From Methanofollis liminatans DSM 4140 (lineage in GTDB: Archaea > Halobacteriota > Methanomicrobia > Methanomicrobiales > Methanofollaceae): a stretch of 64,000 bases of DNA. The notes under the pieces are model-generated. The model worked only from the letters and a program-made list of their open reading frames with translations. It was not told where the DNA came from and did not search any database. A program made the position numbers and the translations under genes. Location: the NCBI RefSeq assembly GCF_000275865.1, contig NZ_CM001555.1, positions 2,072,967 to 2,136,966 on the forward strand, read 5' to 3'. The stretch's first letter is position 1. Each line of letters opens with the position of its first letter. This document shows, in pieces, positions 44,721 through 53,441 of this stretch.

Positions 44721-47030
44721 TTATGCCGCCGGGATCTCAGCGGCGTTCACTGCGTGCGGATGGGAGAAGCGGTACATTACGGCGAGCACGGCCGGCATCA
44801 CCAGGATCGCACCCACAAGCGAGAACCCGACGGTGATCACCGTCACGATCCCGAAGTTCGAGATGATGTTGAAGGCAGAGAGGGTCAGCGCCGAGAACCC
44901 GAAGACCGTCGTCATGCCGGATACGGTGATCGCCATCCCGATCTTCTGGACGGCCGTCTGGATCGCCTCATAAATATTAAGACCGCGCGCAAGCTCCTCC
45001 TCGCACCGCTCCATGATCAGGATCGTGTACTCCGAGGCGACGCCGATGGTCATCGACCCCAGGGTGGCGGTCATGGGAGTGTAATCCAGACCGAGCAGAT
45101 ACATGATCGCCCCGTTCCACCCGACGATCATGACGATCGGGATTAAGGGGGTGACGGCGTTGAATTTCCGGTAGACGAGCAGGAGAAAACCGAGGATCAG
45201 GACGAAGCCGGCAATGACCATCGTCGTCTTCGAGTTGGTGATGTCGTCCATGAGGGCGGCGAACATCTCGGTGCTCCCGGTCACCCGTACCGTCGTCCCT
45301 GGCGGGGCCGGATACCAGGCCGCCTCTTTTACCAGGTTCTCGATCATGGAGCGTGCGGTGTCCATCTCCATGTCCACGGTAGAGAAGAGGATCGCTGCCT
45401 CCATATTCCCGTTGAGGTAGCGCCCTTTCGAATCCTCCGGGATCGTTGATAGGACATCCCTCACGCCTGCTTCGGTATCGGGGATCACGCCGTTGTTGTA
45501 CTGTTTGATCAGGGTTACGATGCTGCTCGCCCCGGTGATCTTGTCGTTTCGTTCCAGTTCGTAGGTGGCGAATCCGTCGATCCACTTCAGGGTGTCGGCG
45601 CTGAGGACATCGTCTCCGGTCACCATGACCGGGATCGAGGTGGTGGAGCCCATCGTCCGCGTCACCTTCTCCATGTCGAGAAGGGCCGGCATGTCTGAAG
45701 GGACGAAGGTGTCCTGGTCGGCGTTGACCGGGACGCGGGTGTCCATCTGGAACCCGACCAGGGCGACAAGGCCGAAGATCAGCAGCACCGGGACCGGATT
45801 CTTCGCGATCTTGAGGGCAACGCTGCCCAGGGCGCGGTTGTAATGTTCGGTCAGGGAGCCGCGGGAACCTTTTTTGTGGAAAGGTTCCGTCTCACACCCC
45901 TTCCAGTCGAGTTCGCAGGCCGCCACGTCGTCGAGTACTCCGGTCTTCTCCTTCACGCGATATTTTGTGATGATCCCGAAGAGCGGGACGATGATCAGGG
46001 CCGAGAGATAACAGCAGACCACCCCGATGACACAGGTGACTCCGAAGTCGGCGATCATCGGGATGGGAGCGAGAAACATGGCGATAAACCCGAGCGAGGT
46101 CGCAAGCATGGCGATCAGCACAGAAGGCCCGGAATTGGCGACGGTCGCCTTCACCGCCTGGGGGATGGTGCCGTGCTGCATCTCCTCGTCAAAGCGGGTA
46201 TGGAACTGGATCGCATAGTCGATCCCGATCCCGATGAGCACCGGGAACGCCCCGATGACGGTCATGGAGATCGGAATCCCGAAGAGCCCCATCAGCCCGA
46301 AGGTCAGGATCACCCCGACGGCAACGATTGCGACCGGGAGGAGGCGGTACCTGACATGGGAGAAGAGGGTGGAGACGGCAAGGAGCATCAGGAGCATCGC
46401 CGCCATGATGAGGATGCCCATCGAAGACCCCATCTCCTGCCCCATCTCCTGTGAGAATGCCGGCGTGCCCGAAACGGTGACGGTGAGGCCGGGTGGGGGG
46501 CTGGAGATGCTGATGATCGTCCTGATGTTGTCCAGCACCTGCTGCTGGACGGTGCTCTGGATGCCCGGCTCCAGGGTGACGCCCGTGATGGTCATCATCG
46601 AGGACGGCAGATACCGCTCAAGCGTCGCCGCAGGGATCGCGCTCTTGATCGCACTCACCTCGGCGACGGAGGACGGCAGGACGCCGCCGTTGATCTGCTT
46701 CATCATATCGGTGATGCCCGAGGCCGAGTCGATATACCGCTCCCGCCTGATCGTCTCTTCAAGCCGGTCGATATATTTCAGGACAGCGGGATCGGTGACG
46801 TCGTCGCACTCGAAGATGAGCATGATGGCGTCTGAGCCATAGGTGTCTTTGTAGTGGGAGAGCAATGCGCCTCTCGGCGTGTCCTTATCGATATAGGTGT
46901 CGTCCCCTGTCTCCATCGTCACCATCGAGAGGCCAAAGAGGGCGATGAGAAATACAGCCATGGCCACGCCGAACACGACGGCGGTATGTGCGTTGATGGC
47001 GTCTGCAAGGCGTTCGTAGGGTGTTTTCAT
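44721..47030 (-). CDS. RND/MMPL-type exporter (HAE3-like)
   Basis: 769 residues with the internal duplication of RND proteins: each half has one membrane helix, a ~190-residue external domain, then five helices. The helix-4-type motif appears as IGIGIDYAIQFHTRFDEEM in half one and TIGVASEYTILIMERCEEEL in half two. Such archaeal proteins are thought to export lipids or hydrophobic compounds. The start at 47030 has the SD AGGAGAT. It follows the 47074-47505 gene by 43 nt. Confidence 0.92.
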   Translation of the reverse strand: MKTPYERLADAINAHTAVVFGVAMAVFLIALFGLSMVTMETGDDTYIDKDTPRGALLSHYKDTYGSDAIMLIFECDDVTDPAVLKYIDRLEETIRRERYIDSASGITDMMKQINGGVLPSSVAEVSAIKSAIPAATLERYLPSSMMTITGVTLEPGIQSTVQQQVLDNIRTIISISSPPPGLTVTVSGTPAFSQEMGQEMGSSMGILIMAAMLLMLLAVSTLFSHVRYRLLPVAIVAVGVILTFGLMGLFGIPISMTVIGAFPVLIGIGIDYAIQFHTRFDEEMQHGTIPQAVKATVANSGPSVLIAMLATSLGFIAMFLAPIPMIADFGVTCVIGVVCCYLSALIIVPLFGIITKYRVKEKTGVLDDVAACELDWKGCETEPFHKKGSRGSLTEHYNRALGSVALKIAKNPVPVLLIFGLVALVGFQMDTRVPVNADQDTFVPSDMPALLDMEKVTRTMGSTTSIPVMVTGDDVLSADTLKWIDGFATYELERNDKITGASSIVTLIKQYNNGVIPDTEAGVRDVLSTIPEDSKGRYLNGNMEAAILFSTVDMEMDTARSMIENLVKEAAWYPAPPGTTVRVTGSTEMFAALMDDITNSKTTMVIAGFVLILGFLLLVYRKFNAVTPLIPIVMIVGWNGAIMYLLGLDYTPMTATLGSMTIGVASEYTILIMERCEEELARGLNIYEAIQTAVQKIGMAITVSGMTTVFGFSALTLSAFNIISNFGIVTVITVGFSLVGAILVMPAVLAVMYRFSHPHAVNAAEIPAA

Positions 47031-47073
47031 GGAAATCTCCTGATGATATGAAGTATTTTTGTGATCCCCGGGA

Positions 47074-47505
47074 TCACGGGGATCTCTGATCGGGCAGATA
47101 ATCAGCGATGATCGCCCTGGCGATCGCCCGCGCCACGTCTTCCAGTCTCCTGCCGGCGACAGGAACGCCATAGGCGATCGCTGTCCTGATCATCTCTTCC
47201 TGATCAGTAATGACACATTCCTCTCGCGACGTGCAGGGATCCTGCATTCTGGCAAGCATCTCATACGCAAGAGTTCTGAAGGCATCGTCCCCCGCATCCT
47301 CGGCCATGCCAAGATGATGGAGCAGTTCAACGCCCAGAGCCAGATATCCTGGCGGCCAGAATCCAGATTCGTCCCAGATGGCACAGGTCTCAAGAGGTAC
47401 AGCCGATAGCGGGTACATTGCCGCATCCGGCCGGCAGACCCCTGTCCCGACGGATCGCTCTTTGCAGGGGGTTATTCCTTCTGTCTCTGTTCCCGAATCG
47501 GTCAT
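47074..47505 (-). CDS. Hypothetical protein (143 aa) upstream of the RND exporter
   Basis: Soluble, 143 residues, beginning MTDSGTETEGITPCKERSVG and containing five cysteines and a C-terminal helix-rich half (EDVARAIARAIIADYLPDQ). Family not recognised. A minus-strand TATA (CATATATGAG, ~47539-47549) predicts a leader of about 13 nt, and the short gap to the RND gene suggests one operon; it may be a regulator or accessory of the exporter. Confidence 0.6.
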   Translation of the reverse strand: MTDSGTETEGITPCKERSVGTGVCRPDAAMYPLSAVPLETCAIWDESGFWPPGYLALGVELLHHLGMAEDAGDDAFRTLAYEMLARMQDPCTSREECVITDQEEMIRTAIAYGVPVAGRRLEDVARAIARAIIADYLPDQRSP

Positions 47506-47538
47506 TCGCCTCAGCCTGTGAGGATCAGATCTGAGGGT

Positions 47539-47549
47539 CTCTCATATAT
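47539..47549 (-). promoter_or_regulatory. TATA box for the hypothetical-RND operon
   Basis: Minus-strand CATATATGAG about 38 nt before the ATG at 47505. Confidence 0.45.
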
Positions 47550-47843
47550 GGTTGGTGCAACTCGCAGGAGGATTAATCGCCGGTTTCAGTGGATCGGGTC
47601 GCGGATCCCGGAGACGACGGATCGGTTATGCTCAAGGATATCCCTGACCCGCCCGATTCTGTACGGAGAAGAGGTAGTGCCCTGCGGCAGTGAGGGCGAC
47701 AGCGTCATGACAGAAAGGGTTCCCTTGCATCTCCTTGCGTGATCAGGTGATTGGATGGATGATGGTTGACGCCGTTCTCCAGCGCGGTATCCCGGAACCC
47801 TCTGTGTCTATCTCATCTCAGCGCCGCCCCCCCATAAATGTGA
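47550..47843. other. Intergenic region between RND operon and TrmB gene; no gene supported
   Basis: About 300 nt without a convincing coding frame: possible frames lack SD and show no protein-like composition. It may hold upstream regulatory sequence or a decayed gene. Confidence 0.4.
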
Positions 47844-47863
47844 TGCAACCATATAGGGTTGCA
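47844..47863. promoter_or_regulatory. Inverted repeat enclosing the TATA box of the TrmB gene, likely autoregulatory operator
   Basis: TGCAACC-ATATAG-GGTTGCA: perfect 7-bp arms with a 6-nt spacer which is itself the TATA element. Centre is 49 nt before the ATG at 47903, so transcription would begin near 47880. A protein bound here would directly block TBP. Confidence 0.6.
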
Positions 47864-47902
47864 GTCGGCAGAATTATCGGCGCCATCTTCCCATGATGAT
47901 CG

Positions 47903-48649
47903 ATGACAGAAGATCTCATCCCCCTGCTCAAGAACCTCGGGCTCAATGAGTACGAGGCGAAGGTGTATTCCACGCTCGTAGGCCTGAGAAGGGCCACCGC
48001 ACGGGACATTCACGAGCTCAGCCGGGTGCCGCGGGGGAGAATCTACGAGATCCTGAACGACCTGGCGCGAAGGGGTTTTATCGGGGTAGAGGAAGGATCC
48101 CCGACCTGCTATTATCTGCTCGACCCCGACGAGGTGATCGACCACATGAAGGAGGAATATCTCTGCACGCTGGAGAAGACGCGGCGGGCAATCAGGGAGG
48201 TTTCGTTCACCCTGCCCAGACCCCCACCGTCGTTTTATATGCTGCGGAGCGAGTGGGCGATCGATAACCATGTCAGGGCCCTCCTGAAGAAGGCGAAGAA
48301 ACAGATCCTCCTGATATGCCATGACGATCTCTTCCTGAAACGGTATTTAAAAGATCTGAAGGGAGTCGGGAGGAGGGTGGACCTGTGCATCATCGTCCGC
48401 AACAGGGGCGATTTTGCCGGGCTGGATCTCCCTTTCGTCGAGGCTAACGGTATCGTTGCCGAACTGCTGGACGACACCGTGACCAGCGCTTCTCACAGCC
48501 ACCACTTTGACGGTACGGTCATGTTCGTGGACTATGGCGATTTCTTTTTCGTCGCTCTCGGCGGTCAGGAAACCTTCGCGATGACCGGGTCTGCCTCTCC
48601 ACTGATGCGCTACCTGCAGTATTCACTGGTGGATAACCTGCGCCGGTGA
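47903..48649 (+). CDS. TrmB-family transcriptional regulator
   Basis: 248 residues: winged helix (LGLNEYEAKVYSTLVGLRRA, VPRGRIYEILNDLARRGFI) followed by a coiled linker and a C-terminal PLD-like effector domain with a His cluster (SASHSHHFDG), which could bind metal or ligand. Likely represses itself through the inverted repeat over its TATA box. The sirohaem-protein gene follows within 72 nt and may be a target. Confidence 0.88.
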   Translation: MTEDLIPLLKNLGLNEYEAKVYSTLVGLRRATARDIHELSRVPRGRIYEILNDLARRGFIGVEEGSPTCYYLLDPDEVIDHMKEEYLCTLEKTRRAIREVSFTLPRPPPSFYMLRSEWAIDNHVRALLKKAKKQILLICHDDLFLKRYLKDLKGVGRRVDLCIIVRNRGDFAGLDLPFVEANGIVAELLDDTVTSASHSHHFDGTVMFVDYGDFFFVALGGQETFAMTGSASPLMRYLQYSLVDNLRR

Positions 48650-48720
48650 GGAGGACGGCATACCTTTATCTCCGGCACCTCCCAATGGCAGAACCGTTAC
48701 GTAAGGGGGGGAACAGCACT

Positions 48721-49377
48721 ATGGAAGACGGACCAAGAGGCGCGATTCTCCAGCGCGACCGGGAGACCTATGCGATTGTGCCGAGGACGCCGGCAGGCAT
48801 CGTCGCACCTGAGGACCTGGAGAACATCGCCAGGGTGGCGCGAAGATATGCGATCCCGGTGATCAAGATCACCTCAGGGCAGCGGATGGCCCTTGTCGGG
48901 ATCAAGGCAGAGGATGTCGAGAAGATCTGGAACGAGATCGGGATGACGGTCGGGGAGGCGACCGCACCGTGCGTCCATTATGTGCAGGCGTGCCCGGGCA
49001 CGGCGGTCTGCAAGTACGGCGTGCAGGATTCGCTCGGTCTCGGGCTCGAGCTTGAGAAGGTGTATCAGGACCTGAACCTCCCGGCGAAACTGAAGATGGG
49101 GATCTCGGGCTGCCCGCGGTGCTGCGGCGAGAGTTATGTGCGGGACATCGGGGTGCTCGGGACGGCGAAGGGCTGGACCGTGACCTTCGGCGGGAACTCG
49201 GGAGGGCGGCCCCGCATCGGCGACGTGATCGCAAAAGACCTCGCAAAAGAAGACGTGATCGCTCTTGTCAAACTTCTTCTCGATTATTATATTGAGAACG
49301 GAAAGCCGGGGGAGCGGACGGCGAGGCTTGTCGATCGGGTCGGGATCGACGCGGTAAAGGCTGCTGTCCAGAGTTAG
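48721..49377 (+). CDS. Small sirohaem/[4Fe-4S] nitrite-sulfite reductase-like protein (Dsr-LP type)
   Basis: 218 residues with the sirohaem-Fe4S cysteine pairs C91-x5-C97 (ACPGTAVC) and C131-x3-C135 (GCPRCC) and the surrounding fold (ITSGQRMALVGI, GISGCPRCC). No extra ferredoxin domain. Small proteins of this group are common in methanogens; their substrate is unsettled (sulfite, nitrite or a haem-biosynthetic role). The start at 48721 is preferred for a GGGGGG SD; ATG 48685 or GTG 48646 would extend it. It follows the TrmB gene. Confidence 0.85.
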   Translation: MEDGPRGAILQRDRETYAIVPRTPAGIVAPEDLENIARVARRYAIPVIKITSGQRMALVGIKAEDVEKIWNEIGMTVGEATAPCVHYVQACPGTAVCKYGVQDSLGLGLELEKVYQDLNLPAKLKMGISGCPRCCGESYVRDIGVLGTAKGWTVTFGGNSGGRPRIGDVIAKDLAKEDVIALVKLLLDYYIENGKPGERTARLVDRVGIDAVKAAVQS

Positions 49378-49430
49378 TCGGTGAGAGGTGGCGGGCGGTT
49401 CCGGCCCTCGCCTCTCTCGTGAGGCGGAGC

Positions 49431-49442
49431 CTTATCTATATG
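49431..49442 (+). promoter_or_regulatory. TATA box of the FHA-regulator/kinase operon
   Basis: CTTATCTATATG, centred about 27 nt before the ATG at 49463, which therefore starts a leaderless mRNA. Confidence 0.5.
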
Positions 49443-49462
49443 CCGCGTCTAATAGTTCCCTG

Positions 49463-50269
49463 ATGAGGGACGGTGACGACGACAGCACCCTCGCCCCGGG
49501 ACAGGACCTGGACTTTGTCGATGAACTCTCTGAGTATCTCGACGTTCTCAGCAGTCCGACCCGCCTGCGCATCCTGAAGATCATCGAGCGCCGACCCAGG
49601 GACGCGAAGGAGATCTCCCGCGCCGTAGGTACGAGTTACGAGAACACGAAAAAACACCTCAACAGACTTCTTCTTGCCGGTCTTATCAGGAAAGAGGCAG
49701 GCAGTTCGGCCGAGACGGTGACCGGCGTTCACCCGGTCTGGAAATACTCCCTTGTTCAGGGAGGCCTTGAGATGGTGATCCAGAACCTCGGGATCTTCGG
49801 GAACCTCGGGATCGCCGCGGACGGGTCAGGCGTTTCCCTCAGGCTGCGCGAGATGAAAGACCGTCTTTCCTCAGCTTTTTTCGGAGGGACGCCCATCATC
49901 CTCGTGGTAGGCGGCGAGGAGGACGGCCGCACCGTTCCCCTCAGGTATGAGCAGTATGCCGTCGGCAGGGCCGATGCCGCCGGAAGCCCTGCCGACGGCG
50001 AAACGATCGCGCTCGCCCCGTCATATGCAGCGGTGAGCCGCGTCTCACGCCCCCACTGCCTGCTGAAGCGCCTCGGCGGCACCTGGCATGTGAAGGACGC
50101 CGGGAGCACCGGCGGCACGATGGTGAACACTGTGCCGCTGAGAAAGAACGAGATGCGCCCTCTCCTGGACGGCGACCTGATCGACCTTGCCCGCGGGCCG
50201 CAGGGGGCGCGCCTCCTCTTCTCTGTGCCGCCGCCCGCGTCCGGGGAGGATGGATTGGATGAGACGTAG
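49463..50269 (+). CDS. Winged-helix regulator fused to an FHA phosphothreonine-binding domain
   Basis: 268 residues. An ArsR-like winged helix (residues ~28-82: LSSPTRLRILKIIERRPRDA, SYENTKKHLNRLLLAGLI) is followed by a linker helix and an FHA domain (~145-255). FHA signatures: YAVGRAD (165-171), VSRVSRPHC (191-199) and GSTGGTMVN (214-222), where the usual N-G-T is G-G-T. FHA domains bind phosphothreonine, so DNA binding is probably switched by a kinase. The next gene, overlapping by 11 nt, is a Ser/Thr kinase. Confidence 0.88.
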   Translation: MRDGDDDSTLAPGQDLDFVDELSEYLDVLSSPTRLRILKIIERRPRDAKEISRAVGTSYENTKKHLNRLLLAGLIRKEAGSSAETVTGVHPVWKYSLVQGGLEMVIQNLGIFGNLGIAADGSGVSLRLREMKDRLSSAFFGGTPIILVVGGEEDGRTVPLRYEQYAVGRADAAGSPADGETIALAPSYAAVSRVSRPHCLLKRLGGTWHVKDAGSTGGTMVNTVPLRKNEMRPLLDGDLIDLARGPQGARLLFSVPPPASGEDGLDET

Positions 50270-51536
50270 CGCGCTCTTCGGGTCGTTCGCCGCGGTCATC
50301 CTCGTGATCGCCCTCATAGCCGTGCCGGCGGCAGCGGCGCAGGGTCAGGAGATGAAGGACGCTCATGTCATGGCGAATAAGAGCGCTCCTGCATATGGGA
50401 ACGACCGGGCGGCATGGCAGGTTCCGATCACGCTCCCGGCGACGGTAGCCGTCGATGATCCCCCTGTGACAACGACAATCGCCGCTGCATCGGAGATCAC
50501 GGCGATCCCGGAGGCGGCGAGCACACCGTCGGTCACGGAGCAGGCCCGCTTCATGGGACCGAATGGCACCGGGATGCAGGGCGGCAGCGGCGACCGGACC
50601 GATCCGATCGTGCTCGCCTTGATCATCGTCGCCGTGATCGTCGCTGCCCTGTACGGTTATTTCCACCTCTCCGCCAGAGGCACGTCCATCGACCCGGACC
50701 ATACCGTCATCTTCGGAGGGAAAGACCCGCATTCCGACGACGGCGGATTCCCTCCGGCCCTTTCAGCACGCTATACCGGCATCGTCCCCGTCGGGAGCGG
50801 CGGGACCGCCCGTGTGTTTCTGGCGACGAGGGTAAGAGACGGGCAGACCGTCGCCGTCAAGGTGCCGCTCAGGACGGACGAGGCGACCGGCCGATCGTTT
50901 CTGAAAGAGATCGGCATCTGGCGGGGGCTCGTCCACCAGAACATCGTCAGGGTATGCGCGGTGAACATCCTTCCTTCTCCGTACGTGGAGATGGAGTACT
51001 TCGACCGTTCGCTCAAAGACCTCGAAAAACCGCTCTCGCCGGCAAGGGCACGCAGTATCGTCGCCGGGATCGCCGAAGGGCTCGCTTACGCCCATGAAAA
51101 AGGTGTGATCCACCGCGATCTCAAGCCGGGAAACATCCTGCTCGCCCCGGACGGCACCCCGAAGATCGCCGACTGGGGACTCGGCCGGGTGCTTGCGGAC
51201 GGCGACGAGACGACCGCTCCCGGGTTCTCTCTCCACTATGCCGCCCCCGAACAGCTTGCTCCGGCCCGCTACGGCCCTGCCGGTGCAGGGACCGATCTCT
51301 TCCAGCTCGGCGTGGTGCTGTACGAACTCCTGACCGGGGCGTTCCCGTATAATGGGGTCGGTCCAGGGGAGTATGCGGCGGCCGTCCTCAGCGACGATCC
51401 GGTCCCGCCCTCGGCCGTCGAACCTGCCCTTGCACCCTTTGATCAGATCGTCCTCCGCTGCCTGAAGAAGGATCCTGCAACGCGCTATGCTTCGGCAGAG
51501 GCGTTTCTCGCCGATCTCCGGGCGATCGAATGCTGA
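50259..51536 (+). CDS. Transmembrane Ser/Thr protein kinase with external N-terminal domain
   Basis: 425 residues. Signal peptide (1-27), a Thr/Ala/Pro-rich external segment of ~85 residues, membrane helix ~116-134, then a cytoplasmic Hanks-type kinase (~170-425): G-loop GSGGTARVF (179-187), K201, E217, HRDLKPGN (285-292), DWG in place of DFG (305-307), APEQ (329-332). Order is the reverse of bacterial PknB (kinase N-terminal). A juxtamembrane DHTVIFGG (T149) is a possible FHA-binding phosphosite (inference). Start 50259 follows GGGAGG; ATG 50250 is possible. Confidence 0.9.
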   Translation: MRRSALFGSFAAVILVIALIAVPAAAAQGQEMKDAHVMANKSAPAYGNDRAAWQVPITLPATVAVDDPPVTTTIAAASEITAIPEAASTPSVTEQARFMGPNGTGMQGGSGDRTDPIVLALIIVAVIVAALYGYFHLSARGTSIDPDHTVIFGGKDPHSDDGGFPPALSARYTGIVPVGSGGTARVFLATRVRDGQTVAVKVPLRTDEATGRSFLKEIGIWRGLVHQNIVRVCAVNILPSPYVEMEYFDRSLKDLEKPLSPARARSIVAGIAEGLAYAHEKGVIHRDLKPGNILLAPDGTPKIADWGLGRVLADGDETTAPGFSLHYAAPEQLAPARYGPAGAGTDLFQLGVVLYELLTGAFPYNGVGPGEYAAAVLSDDPVPPSAVEPALAPFDQIVLRCLKKDPATRYASAEAFLADLRAIEC

Positions 51537-51651
51537 ACCTCCGGGTTATCCTCTGGAACCGGGATCATGACCGTTTCTTATCTTTCCCGGTGCGGACGTT
51601 CTGATCAGACCGCCCGGCAGGATGCCGGGGCGGCAGTGAGGAGAGAACCAG

Positions 51652-51912
51652 ATGAAAAGGAATTATGTCTCTATCGGGGCCGCCTGTCTTCTCTGCCTGG
51701 CCCTTGTGGCGGTGGTCCCGGCCGCCGCTCTTGGAGGATGGGAGAATGCAGGCGGGCAGCAGGCGACCTCTCAGTCAGGGTGCACCGAAAACCCGCAGGG
51801 AGAACTCTGCCGCGGGCCGGCGGCCTGGGCCTGCCAGCACGGCGCCGCCGCAGGGGCCTGCGCATGCAACCGGACCTGCGATCAGGTCCGTAACCGAACC
51901 TGCCAGGCATAA
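51652..51912 (+). CDS. Secreted cysteine-rich small protein (86 aa)
   Basis: Signal peptide (MKRNYVSIGAACLLCLALVA, cleavage near residue 26) and a ~60-residue mature part with seven cysteines (44, 53, 61, 70, 72, 76, 84) and two N-glycosylation sequons NRT (73, 81). SD GAGGAGAG lies before the ATG. No family recognised. It follows the transmembrane kinase by 115 nt on the same strand; whether it belongs to the same transcript is not clear. Confidence 0.7.
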   Translation: MKRNYVSIGAACLLCLALVAVVPAAALGGWENAGGQQATSQSGCTENPQGELCRGPAAWACQHGAAAGACACNRTCDQVRNRTCQA

Positions 51913-51995
51913 CCTGCCCACAGGCCCGGAACACCATTTTTCATCTCAGGCGCGTCCGCGGAAAGTTCAATATCTCCGACCTGCCATTCTCCACC

Positions 51996-53441
51996 ATGAC
52001 CGAACCCAGACCATTCCTGGTCGGCGGGGAGTGGCGGCGGAGCGACACGGTAGAAGAGGTTCGTTTTCCCTATGACCACTCGCCTGTCGACACCTTCTGC
52101 CTCGCCAGAGCAACCGACCTCGAGGACGCTGTCCGCTCTGCGCAGGAGGGCTTCGGACGGACACGGCGGCTTCCTGCCCACGAACGCATCCGGATCCTCA
52201 AAAGATTCGCCTGGTTGATCGAGGAGCGAAAAGAAGACCTTTCACGGCTCATCACCCTTGAGGCCGGAAAGACGGCGGCCCTCGCCCACGCCGAGGTGGA
52301 CCGGGCGAAAGAGACGATTCTCCTTTCAGCAGAAGAGGCAGGGCGGATCTACGGCGAGATCCTCCCCCTCGACCTGACTCCCGCGGCCGGGGGCCGGACC
52401 GGCTACCTCCGCCGGTTCCCGATCGGCACGGTGCTGGCGATCACCCCGTTCAACTTTCCTTTCAACCTTGCCTGCCACAAAATCGGCCCGGCCGTGGCGG
52501 CGGGAAACGCCGTCATTCTAAAGCCGGCCACAAAGACCCCACTCTCCAGCCTCCTCCTCGGATCGCTTCTGATTGAGGCCGGGTATCCTGCAGAGGCGGT
52601 ATCGGTCCTCCCCTGCACCCCGGACCTTGCCGAATGGCTGGTGCGGGACGAGCGGATCGCCTACCTCTCGTTCACCGGGAGCCCTGGCGTCGGCTGGCGG
52701 CTCAAAGAGATCGCCGGGCGAAAACGGGTCGGGCTGGAGCTCGGCGGCAATGCGGCGGCGATCGTCCATGCCGATGCCGACCTTCCCTATGCAGCCGAGC
52801 GCATCGTCCAGGGCGGGTTCTCCAACGCCGGGCAGGTCTGCATCTCGGTCCAGCGGGTCTTCCTCCACCGGGATATCTATGACGACTGCCTTGCGATGAT
52901 CCTCGAGCGCACCGGCGCCCTTGCGACGGGCGACCCCCGCGATTCCCGGATCGATATCGGGCCGATGATCTCCGAGGCTGCGGCGGCAGAAGCAGAGGAA
53001 AAGGTACGGGAGGCGGTCTTCGAGGGGGCGAGCGTTCTTGCCGGCGGAAAGCGTGAAGGGACGCTCTTTTTCCCGACGGTGCTTGCCGACACCGTCCCGA
53101 CGATGCGGGTGAACGCCACCGAGGTCTTCGCCCCGGTGATCACGGTGACACCGTACGACACCTTCGAAAAGGCGCTTGCTCTTGCAAACGACTCAGTCTT
53201 CGGTCTTCAGATCGGCATCTTCACCGAAGGCCTCGACCGGGCCTTCACCGCCTTTGAGGAATGCGAGGCCGGAGCGCTGATGGTGAACGACGTCCCGACG
53301 TTCAGGGCTGACGCCATGCCCTACGGCGGGATCAGGGCCTCAGGCCTCGGCAGGGAGGGGCCGCGGTATGCGATCGAGGAGATGACGGCGATGCGGCTGA
53401 TGGTCCTGAACCGCCGGCGGCCAGATCCTTCAGGGCGCTGA
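51996..53441 (+). CDS. NAD(P)-dependent aldehyde dehydrogenase, CofA-like
   Basis: 481 residues of the ALDH superfamily: FNFPFNLACHKIGPAVAAGN for coenzyme, general base E248 (LELGGN) and nucleophile C282 (AGQVCIS). Methanogen members of this type include lactaldehyde dehydrogenase CofA proposed for coenzyme F420 side-chain synthesis; glyceraldehyde-3-phosphate or other aldehydes are alternatives. TATA-like TTCAATATCTCC (51965-51976) gives a leaderless start. The 3' end overlaps the convergent histidine kinase gene by 12 nt. Confidence 0.88.
   Translation: MTEPRPFLVGGEWRRSDTVEEVRFPYDHSPVDTFCLARATDLEDAVRSAQEGFGRTRRLPAHERIRILKRFAWLIEERKEDLSRLITLEAGKTAALAHAEVDRAKETILLSAEEAGRIYGEILPLDLTPAAGGRTGYLRRFPIGTVLAITPFNFPFNLACHKIGPAVAAGNAVILKPATKTPLSSLLLGSLLIEAGYPAEAVSVLPCTPDLAEWLVRDERIAYLSFTGSPGVGWRLKEIAGRKRVGLELGGNAAAIVHADADLPYAAERIVQGGFSNAGQVCISVQRVFLHRDIYDDCLAMILERTGALATGDPRDSRIDIGPMISEAAAAEAEEKVREAVFEGASVLAGGKREGTLFFPTVLADTVPTMRVNATEVFAPVITVTPYDTFEKALALANDSVFGLQIGIFTEGLDRAFTAFEECEAGALMVNDVPTFRADAMPYGGIRASGLGREGPRYAIEEMTAMRLMVLNRRRPDPSGR

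Noticed and set aside
47518-47742. Short plus-strand frame of 74 codons
   Set aside because: No SD, biased Arg/Ser/Ile composition, no family; the AT-rich element at its start is better explained as a minus-strand promoter.
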